Shown here piece after piece: positions 1-12,687 of a DNA stretch of 64,000 bases; the first letter of the stretch is position 1; each line of letters starts with the position of its first letter. The notes under the pieces are model-generated. The model did not search any database. It had not been told where the DNA came from and saw nothing but the letters and a program-made list of their open reading frames with translations. The DNA is taken from the NCBI GenBank assembly GCA_028023455.1, contig JAQFVV010012394.1, positions 33,305,150-33,369,149 of the forward strand. Reading direction: 5' to 3'. The translations under genes were made by a program, and so were the position numbers. This stretch comes from Epiperipatus broadwayi. Taxonomy: Eukaryota > Onychophora > Udeonychophora > Euonychophora > Peripatidae.

Positions 1-1540
1 ATGGATCATGAGTTATGATATAAAATATGAGTGTTTCACACTTTAATTCATAATGGAAAAACTCATAGAAATTAAATTTTGTTTCAGATTAGACAAAACT
101 CTTACTTAAAGGTTAGAAATAATTTAAAGTGGGTATGACAATGAATCCAATAATCACAAGGAAACAGATTTCTAAAATTTCATGATGGAAGAGAAAAGCA
201 TTGAAGATACTCTATGAAGGAAATATATTTTATGTTATAACGATCCGGAAAAAGATAGCTTAACGTCAACTGCACTACAGGGTGCCATCTAGGCATTTGA
301 ACCTAGAAAAATTTATAAAGTAGGCAGATACGTAAGTCAAACAAAAAAAAATTTTTTTTTCTTTTATATATATTGATTCCAGTCATTAGCTCATTGTCAC
401 TAGCTCAGGGAATAGCAGAGATTTATATTTATAATAATATATTTTATTAATTCTTATCTAAGAATATTTTATAAAAGAATAAAATAAGCCACTGCCAGTA
501 ATTAACACATAAAATATTTATTTACGCACATATATATATATAAAATTTAGCATTATTATTTTATATGTTTACTTTAGCATTTAACTACATTTTTAACTTT
601 TATTCTAGATTTTAATTTACATTTAATTTTTATAAGTTTACATTTTAATTTAGTTTGCACAGATAGATTTATGAAAGTTTGTTTTATAATGTTGAGTAAA
701 GATCGGTTACATAGATTACACAGTTAAAAACATTTCAAAATAAACATAACCGATCAAAATACAAAGTCATTGATACGTCAAGTGCAGAGGGAATACAAGA
801 GACCCAATGGCATTCATCGTAAGATGCTGCAAGACACCAATAACTTAAAAGACTTCCAAAATAAATACATCTTAGATACTCACCATAAGGTATCAGTATT
901 TACCGAATGTCTATATATTTTGATCAAGTATGAAAACCAAAAACATAATTAACCGATAACGAATCCATGCAACTTCCATACCCAACTTAAATTTAATGCA
1001 TTTTTATTTAGACTGTTGAGTATGAATAGACTACATAGATTTGCATTTGAAAGAAAATATTCTATCCTTATTTAACCTTAGGCCAAAAGTTCGTATTCAA
1101 ATCAAGTTCAATCCATCTGATATATCGATGTATTCAATGTAATACGACTATGACAGCACAAATAGGTTAAAAGAAGAAATTGCCTTTCGTCAGATAGGAA
1201 TACTACATCTATCTAACGATAAGAGCAATAAAAAAAAACTCCATAGGAAGGAACTGCGGTCTCCATCTTATAATTCCTCCCATAGGCAAATCGAGGGTGT
1301 GCGGCATATATATGCAATCCTGCCTGTAGTGGATCTCATACTACATCTACTAATTACACCAATATATCCAATCCATTGACCCAATTTAACTACGGAACAA
1401 ATAACCTAAGATTACCCTCCCCTAATATAACTTTACAAATCTATATAGCCATTCACGCCCGACTTAAGTTTAACATTTATATAATTTAATTAATTGCACA
1501 ACAAAAATCATAAATAAACTTAAAGAACAAAAAAAAATAA
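1..1540. other. Arrestin intron sequence, nothing recognised
   Basis: A+T-rich non-coding DNA. A somewhat less A+T-rich patch lies at 1100-1450 with no tRNA, coding or repeat match I can name. The small open frame at 770-952 has no recognisable content. Confidence 0.5.
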
Positions 1541-1544
1541 ATAA

Positions 1545-2145
1545 ATGGAAATGATTTTACAAAAAAGAAATACATCAAATAAAATTATAACTAATTAATA
1601 AATAATTTAGTTTGGTCAGATAGGAATCTATTTCTATTTTTTTTTAAATATGGAAAGTTTTTAATTTAATGTTCATGAATTATCTAAAGTTCTTACAATT
1701 TTTAAATGTCCAGCTTTATCCGTGGCTTGCCATTTGAACGTGAATTCCCACGCCGTCCTAAATAGATATTGGTATCCAGTTAGCCGCTGTTTTTTATTTA
1801 TCCAGAGGTCTTTTAGTTTAGCTGGTCCTTAATGTAGAAAAAACGATGTCATTTCTTTTTTTTTAAACAAAACTGAAGGGATTGAAGAGTGCGTCTTTTC
1901 AATCCCTTCTCCTTCAACTCCGCACTAACACATATCTGTCTTCTTGTAATAACTCCTACATAATTTCCAAACTTTTCCTTTATTAATTTTTTTATTTAAT
2001 TATTAAATATTCTTGTGGGGGGGGGTTTTTTTTGGGGGGGCCCTTTCTCTTTTTTTTTCTCCTATCTGACCAATGCTTATACATTTAAATGCCCAAGGCT
2101 AGTTTACATTTAACTAATTAAAACAATCATTTCCATTTTTCAATA
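1545..2145. repeat. Inverted-repeat segment with internal hairpin
   Basis: TAAATGGAAATGATT and TTGGTCAGATAGGAA on the left (1540-1627) recur inverted on the right as TCCTATCTGACCAA and AATCATTTCCATTT (2060-2140), with drift between them. Inside, GAAGGGATTGAA (1875-1886) pairs perfectly with TTCAATCCCTTC (1898-1909). It could be an old DNA transposon. A G/T homopolymer jumble lies at 2016-2045. Confidence 0.5.
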
Positions 2146-2697
2146 ACACCAATTAATTTGTTTTCAAACTTAAAGATATATTTTTATCTCAACAAGTTTT
2201 GTTTTTAAAATACCTTTTTTATTTTTAATAAAGTTTTATTTTAATAACTTTTTTTATTTTATCTGTGCGATTTTAATATATGAGTTTAGTATAGAATTTT
2301 AATTTTCAATTTTTAATTCTTAAAAAGGAAGTTTTATTTGCGAACTTTTATTCTTTTCATGTTTACTAATAAAAAAACAATGTAACATATGTATGTGCCC
2401 ATTACAATGTTCTAAAACATGATCTAGATATGCTAATACTTTATATGTCACAACATAAAAGATGCATTATATAGCAATTTTATTACTGAGTATAAATAGG
2501 CCGTTTTTATTGGGACATATTGTGTATATAAGAGAAAGAGTAGAATCTATAAACATTGTTCAGTGGAGATTTGTATTTGGTATTACTTAGTACTTAAATG
2601 TAAGACAATATCTATATTTGTAAATAGATCTCCCTTCCATGATGTAAATGTGTTTTATATATGATTAAGCATTTATTTAAACTATACATATATTTAC

Positions 2698-2903
2698 CTC
2701 CACTTGTCGAGCAATTAGTCTTAGATCTCGTTCTCTTACAACTGGGAAATATTTGATCTTGGATTTAACACTACCAAAGGCTGCTTGACAGAAATACACA
2801 ATTTTTCCATGCTGAAAGTCAATGGAAGATGGAATTGTTTTGGGAAGAACATAATCAAATGAAAATGTATAATGTGATCCAGGTGGAAATATTTTATTAT
2901 TCT
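2698..2903 (-). CDS. Alpha-arrestin exon 4 (PPG-x-H-x-F-x-F strand to end of N-domain)
   Basis: This 206-bp minus-strand exon has the acceptor TTATTCCAG|AGAATAAT and the donor GTGGAG|GTAAATAT. With the single base carried from exon 3 it makes exactly 69 codons, beginning with Glu. It carries the most diagnostic arrestin segment: F-PPG-x-H-x-F-x-F-x-Y-x-LP, then P-S-S near the middle, then G-K-I-x-Y and a strand with a C-Q-A-A-F pattern, and then K-x-F/Y-P-V before the end of the N-domain. The reading is uninterrupted. The C-domain and PPxY tail must be encoded left of position 1. Confidence 0.9.
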
Positions 2904-3039
2904 CTGGAATAAACATAAATAAGAAATTTAATAATTATTAAAAATAATAATTATGAAAGTGATAAAACAAACATTTTGAATGGTATAAACAATAAAGATC
3001 ATGTGATCTTTGCAATATTTTAAATATTGTTACTTCATC

Positions 3040-3415
3040 CCACTATAGAGCCATCTACAGTAGAGGCAAATCTCTCCATACAGTAGTAGCACTCAGTGCT
3101 AGCCAGAGAAATCAATGGATGCAGGAAGGTTTGGGCATAATATCCCTATCTAATGCCTACTCATCCAATATCTCCAGATTAGTTTCTAGTTTGTAGCTTT
3201 CATCAGGGAGGAACCTCAGATCCAAGGCTTCTCAATGATGAAAGTAACAAGCTAGAAACTAGTCTGGGGCTATTGGATAAGTATGCACTAGATAGGTATT
3301 TCATGCAAAAACTTTCCTATAGCCATGGATTACTCTGGACTACACTGAGTTGTCCTACTGTATGGAATGTTTTGCCTCTGTGTAAGCATAAAAAATGGTG
3401 ATTATGTGATGTTTA
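3040..3415. repeat. FB1 foldback copy, palindromic
   Basis: The left arm 3060-3225 and right arm 3226-3415 are inverted relatives. Both carry the CTAGTGCC/GGCACTAG-like block (variants), the ATCCAATATC block and the outer TTTTGCCTC / GAGGCAAA ends. The inner centre is deleted relative to the 59.5-kb copy. Confidence 0.75.
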
Positions 3416-3895
3416 GTGGTTTAATACCAATCTTGGCCAATAGGATTATGGTGATTGTGATTATTAAAGAACCAAAAAACATCAAAACACATGGATGCTG
3501 AACTGAGTTCAGATTTATTTGACTGCACAAGCTAATGAGCTTGAATTTAAAACATTATTGTGTTTCATTTTGGTCTCAAAGCATTACAGTTAGCTAATAA
3601 GATAATGGATGGTTTCTGGAGGGTTGCTAGGTGCAGTGTTCTCAGATCCAAGGCTTTTCACTGATTAAAGCCACAAGCTAAAACCTAGCCTGGTGGTATT
3701 GGATGTGCAGGCATCAGATAATAATTTTATGGACAAACATTCTTGCATCCATTGATTACTCTGGCATGCACTGAGTGGTGCTATTGTATGGAGTTTTGCC
3801 TCTGTGTAAACAGCTTGTGTAAGCATAGAGAATGGTGATCGTGTGATGTTTAATGGTTTAATGTAGAGCCATCCAGTACAATTTTGAGTAATCAA
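3416..3895. repeat. FB1 copy: centre plus right arm
   Basis: It starts with the family's central segment (GGATTATGGTGATTGTGATT, compare about 59848) and runs through GTTCAGATTTATTTGAC and GGAGGGTTGC. It then enters a right arm ending in GTGATGTTTAATGG. It directly follows the previous copy, so two insertions are nested or tandem. A further diverged stretch to about 4270 shares ATGGCTGCTAACTGCA-type sequence. Confidence 0.7.
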
Positions 3896-5219
3896 TGCAA
3901 ACCAGATGATATAGTGCTATATAACTTTCATCTGTAGACAAATTTCTGGCTTTGGTCTTTATCATTCAAGACTAGAATTCAAAGTTGGATCTAATATATT
4001 ATGTACCTATCAACAATCTTTTTACTTCTTTATACTATTCAAACTAATAACCTAAAACCTGATTTTAAAAACCCTCAAGATTTTTATGTCAAATTTACAT
4101 AAATATGTTTGTTAGTTAGCTTGGATTTAAAACCACAGGATTTCCTTTCAAATTTTTAGATTGTTAGCTTGAATATGTAAAAGATGGCTGCTAACTGCAT
4201 AAGCTCATCAATTCCAGCTTTTAATCTTAGTCTTCACTGATGAAGGTAAAAGATGGAGGCTCTACGGTGTTCCTTGATTACTCAAGCTTACAATGGATGG
4301 ATTTAAAGTATATTAAAGATAAAAGCTTATTAAAATAATATAAAAAAGAATGATCTCAAAAGATCCAAACTTATGTCAAACTAAAAAAGCCAAGAAAAAA
4401 GTAATTATGGCTTTAGATTTATAATAAATTAATTAAAAATTAAATTCTTTTAGAATTTAATGACTTATATTTTGCTTTTTATCAATGATTAAAAAAAGCT
4501 CAAAAATATGATGAAATTAACTATAAATGCATATATCTAATGGTTATCACATGACAGCAGCCAATGCTTAAAATAAACCAATAGAATGTCAGCAATCTCT
4601 TGCCAATAGATTATAAATGAAATGTTGCCTTAGTAACAAATTAATAATGTTTTACTGAGCTATTTTAAGCATTGCCTATGGTCATGTGATTAAATTAATA
4701 ATAATAATATATTTTGTTATTAATTACACAATATATAACAAAAACATAACTCCTAATAAGAAATGACTTCTGTGAGAGATTATTCACATTAGCTTGTAAG
4801 TTTCAAAATTAATTATATATATAAAAGAATATACATATATTAATAATTGCGAAATATCCAGTGAATAAATTCACAAAGGTTAATAATAATAATAATTTCA
4901 AGCATAATAATAATAATCAAGCTTGCAAACATTTCTTAAATATAGAAAATCGCTACCAAATTTCAAAATTAATGACAAAAAGAAAACAAAAACTACATAC
5001 ACATATTAATGGGATGAAAATATACAGCATAAAAATGATTATATGCAATATGATAATGTAATAATGCATAAACATATGAGAAACATCTAAAGAATTTATA
5101 GCAACAATATAATCAGAAATTATTGAAACTGAATTGTTTATGACTGCTTAAGTCTAATAAATATAAAAAGAAATGATGATGATAGTAATTTAATGGTAAA
5201 TATCAGCCAATCACATGAT

Positions 5220-5435
5220 CTTCTTCTGTCTGGATTTACAATTATTTAAACATAATATTTATCATCACCATTTTAACCATTTTTTATCATCTGCAGGATG
5301 AAGGTCTTTCAAGGTTTGATCCAGTTTTTCCAATTTCTAATTTTTTATTCTCCACATTTTTATTTTATCCATCCATCTTACACAAGGTCTCCTACTAGGT
5401 CTCTTAAAATCCAGTTTAAGCTTCTACTGTCTCAA
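5220..5435 (-). mobile_element. LINE family L-A 3' end, minus orientation
   Basis: The reverse strand reads K-R-P-S-R-R-P, then V-R-W-M-D-K-I, W-R, and a 'DLHPAD' tail. This matches the 3' end at 22.7 kb, including the CATC-rich (GATG on the element strand) end. It is decayed by small indels. It abuts an oppositely oriented fragment of the same family at about 5435. Confidence 0.7.
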
Positions 5436-5690
5436 AAGGAAAGAATAAAGATTGAAGACATTAATAAATACAAATACCTTCTTCACCTTATTAATACAGA
5501 TGGAAACATAGTGGATGAAATTAGTCATACAATTAAACTTTGATGTGTTTTTGGTAGAAATAACTTAGTACTAAAAAAAATATGCATGTGTGTGTGTGTG
5601 TGAAAAGTAAGGTTTTTAATAAATCTTCTTTTAATTCTTACTTATGGATCTGAGATATGGGCACTTTAACATAAAATTGTATTTAAATAA
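5436..5690 (+). mobile_element. LINE family L-A internal fragment, plus orientation
   Basis: The plus strand reads I-E-D-I-N-K-Y-K-Y-L, N-T-D-G-N-I-V-D-E-I, I-K-L, then F-G-R-N-N, and later S-Y-L-W-I-x-D-M-G-T-L. This corresponds to the segment between RT and the C-terminal tail (typical I-E-x-V-x-x-Y-K-Y-L-G ... D-G-x-x-x-x-E-I ... L-T-Y-G-S-E-x-W). A TG microsatellite (5587-5602) is inserted. It is a dead fragment. Confidence 0.7.
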
Positions 5691-6284
5691 ATCATTCTTA
5701 TTTATTTCTTAAATGTTTAATTTTTTTCACTCTTTTTTTTATTCTATGTCTAGTTTTCTTATTACTATGAAGAGATCACAACATATATTTTTATATCTCT
5801 CATTAAAACCATTTCAATTTTATTTTATATACTTTTTATTTCAAAAATCTTATGTTTTGACATCTTGCATATAAATCATCTTCAGAAAGAATAAACATAT
5901 ATTCAATATTTAAAATTTAGAAAAAAATAAATTTTAAAATAAAAATTATATAAAACATAAAATTTCAGTGGTTTAAATAAAAGATTAAAAAAAGTATAAA
6001 TACAGAAATAATAATAAAAGTAAACCCATGGATTGCAACAAATGTGAGAAAAATTAATGAGAATCATTGATAAATATCCATGATATAACACTAATTGGAG
6101 AAGATAAATAAATAATTATTCTATTCACATATCAATAAAGCAATACTGTACAACTATATTATTTATTTACAATCCTTAGCAATGACTCAAAAAAGATGTT
6201 CCCGTTTTAAATTGGAATGACAATGTTATATAAAGTCAGTATTGAAATAAGAGAAAAAAATTTAAATCACTAAAATATCATACG

Positions 6285-6620
6285 ATCATTTCCTATGCTT
6301 ACACAAGCTGTTAAAATGGTAGCAAACTGTCCAGACAGTAGTGCCACCTAGTGCAAGCCAGAGTAATCAACGGGTGCCAGAAGGTTTGTGCATTCAATTC
6401 TTATATAGTTGTTTACTCATCCAATATTCCCAGATTAATTTTTAATATGTGTTCTCAGAACCAAGGTTCATCATTAATTAAAGCCTAATCTGGGGATATT
6501 GGATGAGTAGGTATTAGATAGGGATTTTATGAAAAAAAACCTTCTTAAATCAGTTAATTACTAAGGCTTAAACTGGGTGACACTATTGCTTTAGCAAAAT
6601 TTTTACTAAGGTTTAATTAA
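6285..6620. repeat. FB1 foldback copy
   Basis: The left arm begins at CATTTCCTATGCTTACACAA and carries AGTGCCACCTAGTGCAAGCC. The right arm holds GGGGATATTGGATGAGTAGG (about 6494). The inner half is lost. It lies close to alpha-arrestin exon 3 at 6836. Confidence 0.7.
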
Positions 6621-6835
6621 GACTCCAAATTATATGATTATAGTAGTTTAAATATACATTATCTTTATATACTCTTGACAAGATAGTTTAAGGTGGGGGG
6701 GAGGTTCTGGTCATTGCTAAGTAATTACAAATACATGATGTGGTTGTATTACTTATTTTACTGATATGTGGATAGACTAATTCCTTACATAAATAAACAA
6801 CATGAGCATAAGTAAAAATTTTCCAAAATACTTAC

Positions 6836-6946
6836 CTGGTACTAATAATTCTTTTGTTTCATCAAAATAACATTCAACTGCATAATGGTGTTTTTGAGTA
6901 GTTGGCCATCCTACTGAAGTGTATCCCTTAATGTTGACACTAAGAC
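6836..6946 (-). CDS. Alpha-arrestin exon 3 (G-x-W strand)
   Basis: This 111-bp minus-strand exon has the acceptor TTTTAG|GTCTTAG and the donor CCAG|GTAAGT. It enters in phase 1 (completing a Gly codon) and leaves in phase 1. It encodes LSVNIKGYTSVGW, then a histidine/tyrosine-rich linker, then YFDETKELLVP. The sequence fits the arrestin strand in which a conserved G-x-A/T-x-V-x-W motif follows the 'K-x-x-G' turn, with a downstream Y-F/L-x-x-x-x-x-L-L strand. It sits within a foldback-rich intron; flanking ORF sequence beyond these splice sites has no arrestin similarity and should not be counted as coding. Confidence 0.85.
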
Positions 6947-7024
6947 CTAAAAGACATATTTGTAAAAGACTAAGTGTGTATGTAATTATATATTGGACTA
7001 TTTTGATCATGTAACATTGTTAAA

Positions 7025-8015
7025 TATATTTAGAAAAATTCAAATATTATTTAAACTTTTCCAATACATTCTGCAATTAGTAATACCATACAGATTAGTA
7101 TAAAACACAATATTTTGAACTATATTATTTTCCTCTCTTCTTCGAGTATTACTGTTCTGCTCACTGATAGTACTAGGATGGAATGGAGATGAAACCTGTG
7201 ATCTTTAAATTCCTCAATACTGAATGTAAGTTAATGCTGTAAGAATAGGCAGGGGTCACCCTTTTTTTAGCTACTCTTGTTAACAGTATAGTTTCCCTAT
7301 CATGACCGATGCCCAAAAAATTTAATTTAGTGCCTCATTTGATAATGTTTTGTGGCATAATAAATATATCTGAATCTGTTAATTTGTTACAGATTTGATA
7401 AGATTCATTTTAAGTATTCCAGGGAATAGCCATCAATGTATCTTTTTTTTTTTTGAGACATAGATTAAAATTAGTTAAAAACATTTATAACTTTTTACAA
7501 ATGGATTTAAGTCCACACTATTTAACTAAGTTCAAATACTCATGGAACATTATAGATAAAAAGATAGACCACATAGTTGTTACAAATTGTTTGACTATTG
7601 TTATAAATCATGTGTATAGAGGCACAGATCCCATTGGTCATTTTCTTGTATTGTCAATTACAAACCATATATGAATGTCAATAACAAACCTTTACAGATT
7701 CATGAAAAGCATGAATAGCTCTGTAAAAAACCTATGGTAATTTATGATTTTTCTTTTAACATCTAGGAATACTCACAACCAATCTGAAAGCTTTAAACAC
7801 CCATTGATGAGAGGTAGTGATCAGGTTGGTGATCCGGGGTCTAGCTGATAGAACCCCTTAAATTCAATATTCATGCTAGTACAAGGCAACAAATAATCGA
7901 GAAAATGAAAAGAATAATATTATTCAAACTGTTGTATTACATATTTGAAAAGATTATATAAAGTTTGAATTTTTTAAAAGACATTTAACAATTGATATTA
8001 GATGATCGAAATAGT
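7025..8015. repeat. FB2 decayed copy
   Basis: Left-arm matches at 7028-7200 include TTTCCAATACATTCTGCAAT, TAGTAATACCATACAGATTA and CTCTCTTCTTCGAGTATT. Right outer-arm sequence is seen at about 7970-8015 (GATGATCGAAATAGTCGAAC). The interior is expanded by unrelated sequence (7230-7950) containing no gene. Confidence 0.5.
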
Positions 8016-8019
8016 CGAA

Positions 8020-9230
8020 CATATAATTATTATTAAAATATCATCATCATAAACTTTCAGGAAACACTAAATAAATAAACTAAATTAATATAAATACTAA
8101 TCATTTCATGCTTTAAAAATTCTTTTATGCACATATATATAAATTCACATTTTTTTTTATAATTCCTATTTTATGAACTACTTCTCTTCCATATCTATAT
8201 ATATACATTATTTCATCTCTCAATCAATATTTTAAATATTTTTATAGTCACAATTGTGACGTCTTATATACATATAAAGCAATCATAGATATATATTTCG
8301 TGTGAAGAAGGAATATATCTCAAATTAATCATATTTTTGATTCTATATAATATCAATAAATGTAGGACATCCCTTCCCCCGAGATTATACCAATTACAAT
8401 CTATTTTAAAATTATCATCAGTAAAACATAATAGAAGATAAACATTCTTCTAATTAAATAATAACTCAGCTGTTCCAATAACGTTAAATTAGAATCGATT
8501 TACGAATGTTAAATTGTTATTATGTTTCATTAAATCTATTTCCATCCGTTTCATGGTCGTCTAATTGGTCGAAATAATATTGCATTTTCCGGTCTTCTCC
8601 AAGTCGATTATTAAAATTAACTTCAGAATATTTTGTTATGAAATATAATATTTCTATTTTAAAAAAAATTTTTTTTTTAACGTTATGATTAAAAATAATT
8701 TTTTACTACTCATTTTAGAATTATTTCATTTTTAACATCTCAATTAATTTAGCATTATAAAATCCATTTTCGTATTTTAAATCATTATTGGTTATTAACA
8801 CCATAGATAACAATTGTTTTCGTTTACAGGGAAAAAGCATTTTAAAACTACAAGTTTTGCTCTTATTTTAAAATGATGCCTTACTTACATCAACAGTAAG
8901 AGCAAATCATTTATTGCTTCGTTAATAGCTAAATGAAATATAATTATTAAAAATGTTGGAATGTTGAATTATAACTTGCTATATCCTGTCTATTAAAAAA
9001 TTATATGACTTTTACATATGCAGATTAATTTTAAAATATGCTCTTCAAAATTGCTTAATTATAAATTCAGGATTTAATATCGGTATGCAGGAATAGAAAC
9101 GTTTTAAATTTTTATGTTTATAAGGTTTAATAGATGAGGGAATGTTGAACCTCATTATTTAAATTTAGATTACTAACATTAAATTTAAAAATAGAGTCAG
9201 AATATATCTGTAAGATAATTGAACCAATCC
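8020..9230. other. Intronic A+T-rich stretch, nothing recognised
   Basis: No open frame, tRNA-like fold or repeat shared with the rest of the window was found. Confidence 0.5.
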
Positions 9231-9237
9231 ATTATAC

Positions 9238-9675
9238 CAGGGGTCGGCAAACTGCGGCTCGCGATTCAAATGTCACTCTTTGATCCCAATACAGTGGCTT
9301 TTTTTATCATGATAAAATGACAAATGCATTTTTATTTGATGACTTTAATAAAAAAAAATATGCATTATAATGTTTCCTGAATTCAGCATTATAGAATAGT
9401 AATTATTGTATACGATAAATATTTAAATGTTAAAAATTTGTATGTAAATCAAACTATCAAAGTATTTTTTTTTTATTTATTTAGTTTAAAAGAAGTTTTA
9501 TTTTTGTTAGGATGCATACAGATTTATTATGTTCTATTGCTAAAATAAATGTTCAAATATACCCACAATCATTCAGTAATTGGTATTTTTCGTGGACATA
9601 ATTTTCAACTCTTTCCTTGTTTGAGAGGGTGGGATTTAAACAAAATGCCTCTTCGTGTTAAAAAGTTTGCCATAC
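9238..9675. mobile_element. hAT-like left terminus and possible short element
   Basis: The sequence CAGGGGTCGGCAAACTGCGG then CTCGCGA at 9238 is a textbook hAT (Charlie/ZBED-type) terminal repeat. A partial opposite end AAAGTTTGCC lies near 9664, but its outer bases are degraded and no clear target duplication remains. The right boundary is therefore uncertain. Confidence 0.55.
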
Positions 9676-9679
9676 TAGC

Positions 9680-10795
9680 AAACGAAGAAGTAGACTGGAT
9701 TGCTCTACCTTTTTAAGCTAACATTGTGGAGATGAAGCGTGGTCATTTCCATTCAATTTTCATATGCATTTAATGATGTGTGAAGCTAATATTGAATATT
9801 CATTGATACCGAATTTATATATTAAGTAAGTTAATGTACTTTTGAATTAGATACAAATAAAGTTTTGAAGAATTTCTTGTGCCAACCTGTGTGCTGAATA
9901 CTTTTTACTATGGCTGCCATGCTATGTAATAAAATTGACCAATCACTCTGCAGTATACATGCATTTCATGAATATCTTTCTTACATCAGCTGCTTTGATT
10001 AATGTAGGGTAACACATTTTTGATTTTGCTATAGATAAAATATAGCCCAATCGAAATACATCATTTTATGGTAAACAACTGCACTGTGTTGCTTTAACAT
10101 CCAATCAGTCATTATTGCATTGTTAATATATAGTCGGAAAGCTGTTACAATTGCGTGGACTGTTGGAAGAACTCCAATGTAACTGATAAAGGAAGTTATT
10201 CCTCAAATGTTTGTATACTGCATAGTTGTGGCATTGTAAAAATGTGTCGCACATTATGATTGGTGCTGACATCTTTTCAAAAATTTATTAACAGTGAATT
10301 TGAATTGTTAAAAATTTTCTCTTGAAATAAAATGTTTTATTGTTTTTTTTCAGTATGTTTGCAAATATCTTTAATGTTTTTGCAACAGAAGTTTATAGAC
10401 TCGTTTTGGTTGTTCGTATAAATCAATTTTCATTGTACTAGATTCATCCATATTACAATCTCAGAATTTAGCACTCTTCGGCTAGGAAATAGATCTAGAT
10501 GCTGAAAGTTTATTCCCAAATTACGCAATTGTAATTTCAATTTATTGATTGTAAATCTCTAGGTAGATTAAGAAACTGTCATTTCAAAAAATGAATCCAC
10601 AAAAATTCTGAGAAAATTACAATCACTACTTTTAATTTTGTCTTTAATTACAATGTTATTTTTAAATATTGCCACCATATTGTTCTACATAAATAATTCA
10701 TTACCTTACATGATTTAGTGTTATATAAATAAAATTTATTCACTGTACTTTAAACACTTTTTAGCAAAAATCTTTATATATATGCGTATACAATT
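9680..10795. other. Intronic stretch, nothing recognised
   Basis: Only short simple-sequence runs were seen. No long ORF and no pairing with other repeats of the window. Confidence 0.5.
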
Positions 10796-10807
10796 TTATG
10801 TTTCAAA

Positions 10808-10943
10808 CTGTCCTGCAGTCTTCTTCAGAGTCACTTTAATTAGTTTTACATTTTGACTGTCTTGCAGTCTTCTTCAGAGCCACTTTTACTTTCATTTTAA
10901 AATAAAAGTGGCTCTGAAGAAGACTGCAGGACAGCCGAAATGT
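10808..10943. repeat. Three copies of a GCAGTCTTCTTCAGAG motif, two forming a hairpin
   Basis: TCCTGCAGTCTTCTTCAGAG (10811-10830) is repeated with change at about 10857-10880. That second copy is inverted at 10903-10943 (TGGCTCTGAAGAAGACTGCA then GCCGAAATGT). The inner pair makes arms of about 40 bp with a 14-nt loop. The motif recalls the FB2 inner arm but is not the same sequence. Confidence 0.7.
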
Positions 10944-11099
10944 AAAATTGTGTATTATAGAAAAATAAAGGAAGTGGTGAATTTGGTAATATTTCTGATG
11001 GATTAATATTGTGATGCATTGCCAGACTCAGCAAGTCCTCAAATCAATTTCATTGCTGACACTTCCAGCATTCAAACATGATCTATCCAGTAATAAGGC

Positions 11100-11235
11100 A
11101 ATTTGATCTTTTTTTTCTTGTATGGATTAGTAAAAGTGTCAGTTTCATGAGTTTAAGGTCACTGGTTCAATCACAGTTATGGTATTTCCAGTGCTTTAAT
11201 TTCTTATGAATTCTGAAGAAATAAAACCAATATGT
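11100..11235 (+). mobile_element. S1 SINE-like fragment
   Basis: It contains AAGGTCACTGGTTCAATCAC (box B-like) and the tail TTCTTATGAATTCTGAAGAA then ATAAAACC. Confidence 0.5.
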
Positions 11236-11459
11236 AAGTAAATTAGACAAGACAACAAGTAATTATGTTTGAGAAATCATCCTCATCCTGATTGTACAAT
11301 TGCCAGTTTTAGGTTATGTTTGTTAGGATGTTTATTCAGAGAAAGGTGATTTGGGAAAGAACTTTGTATACTTATTTAATCATGCTGTGATTAATTAAAG
11401 CTTTACAGTGAGATAGCCATAATGGCACTTTTCAATGCTAAAGTTGTAGAGCTATTACC

Positions 11460-11890
11460 AATTTATCATCACCATCATTTTCAATAACCATCATTCTACT
11501 GATCACTCTATTGAAAGATGAAGGTCCCTCCAATTTAAATCAATTACTCCATTCCTTAACTTTTTTTTCCATAATTTACTAGCAAACTTTATTTTGCCCA
11601 TCCATCTCACATGTGGTCTACTTCTAGGTATTTTTGCAATCTCTTGAGTTATATTTTAAAACTTCAACTGTATATTATTATATTTTCTAATTATGTCCAT
11701 TCCATCTCCTTTTCAGTCTCTTAATTCTTTTAATGATGTTAAGGAAATCTATGTTCTCTCACCCATGTATTTTATTTTTAAACTTTCCTTGTTATTCCTA
11801 ACATACATCTCTCCATATATCATTGAATAATTTAGTCTCTGTACTAAGAAATTCTCTTGTAAACAAGATAAGCTGATTCTTCAGTTGAAG
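11460..11890 (-). mobile_element. LINE family L-A 3' region, minus orientation, decayed
   Basis: It begins with CATC/ATCATTC-rich sequence, then GATGAAGGTCCCTCC, which is the reverse complement of the family's 3' end. It continues with reverse-strand traces of M-R-W-M-G-K-I, L-N-W and R-D (R-x-Q-x-G) blocks. Many frame breaks. It fits the same family as 22.7 kb, with a longer stretch retained. Confidence 0.6.
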
Positions 11891-12687
11891 TGTGATATTC
11901 ATTAGTATCTTCACATGCTGCTCAGAAATGTAAAAATGTCATGCTTCTAAATTCAAGATTATATCCTAAATGAAATAGCCTGCTGCCCATAGTTTCCTTA
12001 GAATGTATTGCCTTTGTTCAAACATTTATCCATTTTACCAACCACAACACCACCATGCAGAAGTATCCAGCCAAAAAATTTGAAGCATGCACATAAAAAA
12101 TTTGATCACCAGATGTGAATGAGATGGGTTGTGATCCATGGACCTTGAGATCTAGTCTATTATTATACCAAAAGTATTCAGACTATGTGAGGAAATCATC
12201 AGCTTGACAAAGATTTTGCCAAATCATGGTTCAAATGTGATACAATAAGATTTTCTGCCAAATATGTTTCTTTGTTATTCTTGTGGCACTGTACAAAAAA
12301 CCATCGAAAAGAAAGATCAATCTGTAATTATGGAAAGTAGGCTTTATCATAAAATTGCACTTTTCTATTTCTTATAAAGATACCAGATTACTTGGTCTTG
12401 TAAAGACCAAAGTTTTTTTAATTGTTGCATTAACAAACTTTTTTAAAGATTTAATGTAAATTAAAGTTTAATATTATATAAATAAATTTACGAATTTTAA
12501 TAAAGCTAAATTAAAATTTACATTTTTAAATATACCTGTTATATTTGATAGCATTACAGCACAAATGTATTTATTGGAGCACCCTCCGAATAAAAACTTT
12601 TTTTTTTTAATTTTCAGCAGCATCATGGGTAATCATAATAGTTTTTTTTAGCTTTATTAAATATTTATTGTTTATGAATGTCGGAAT

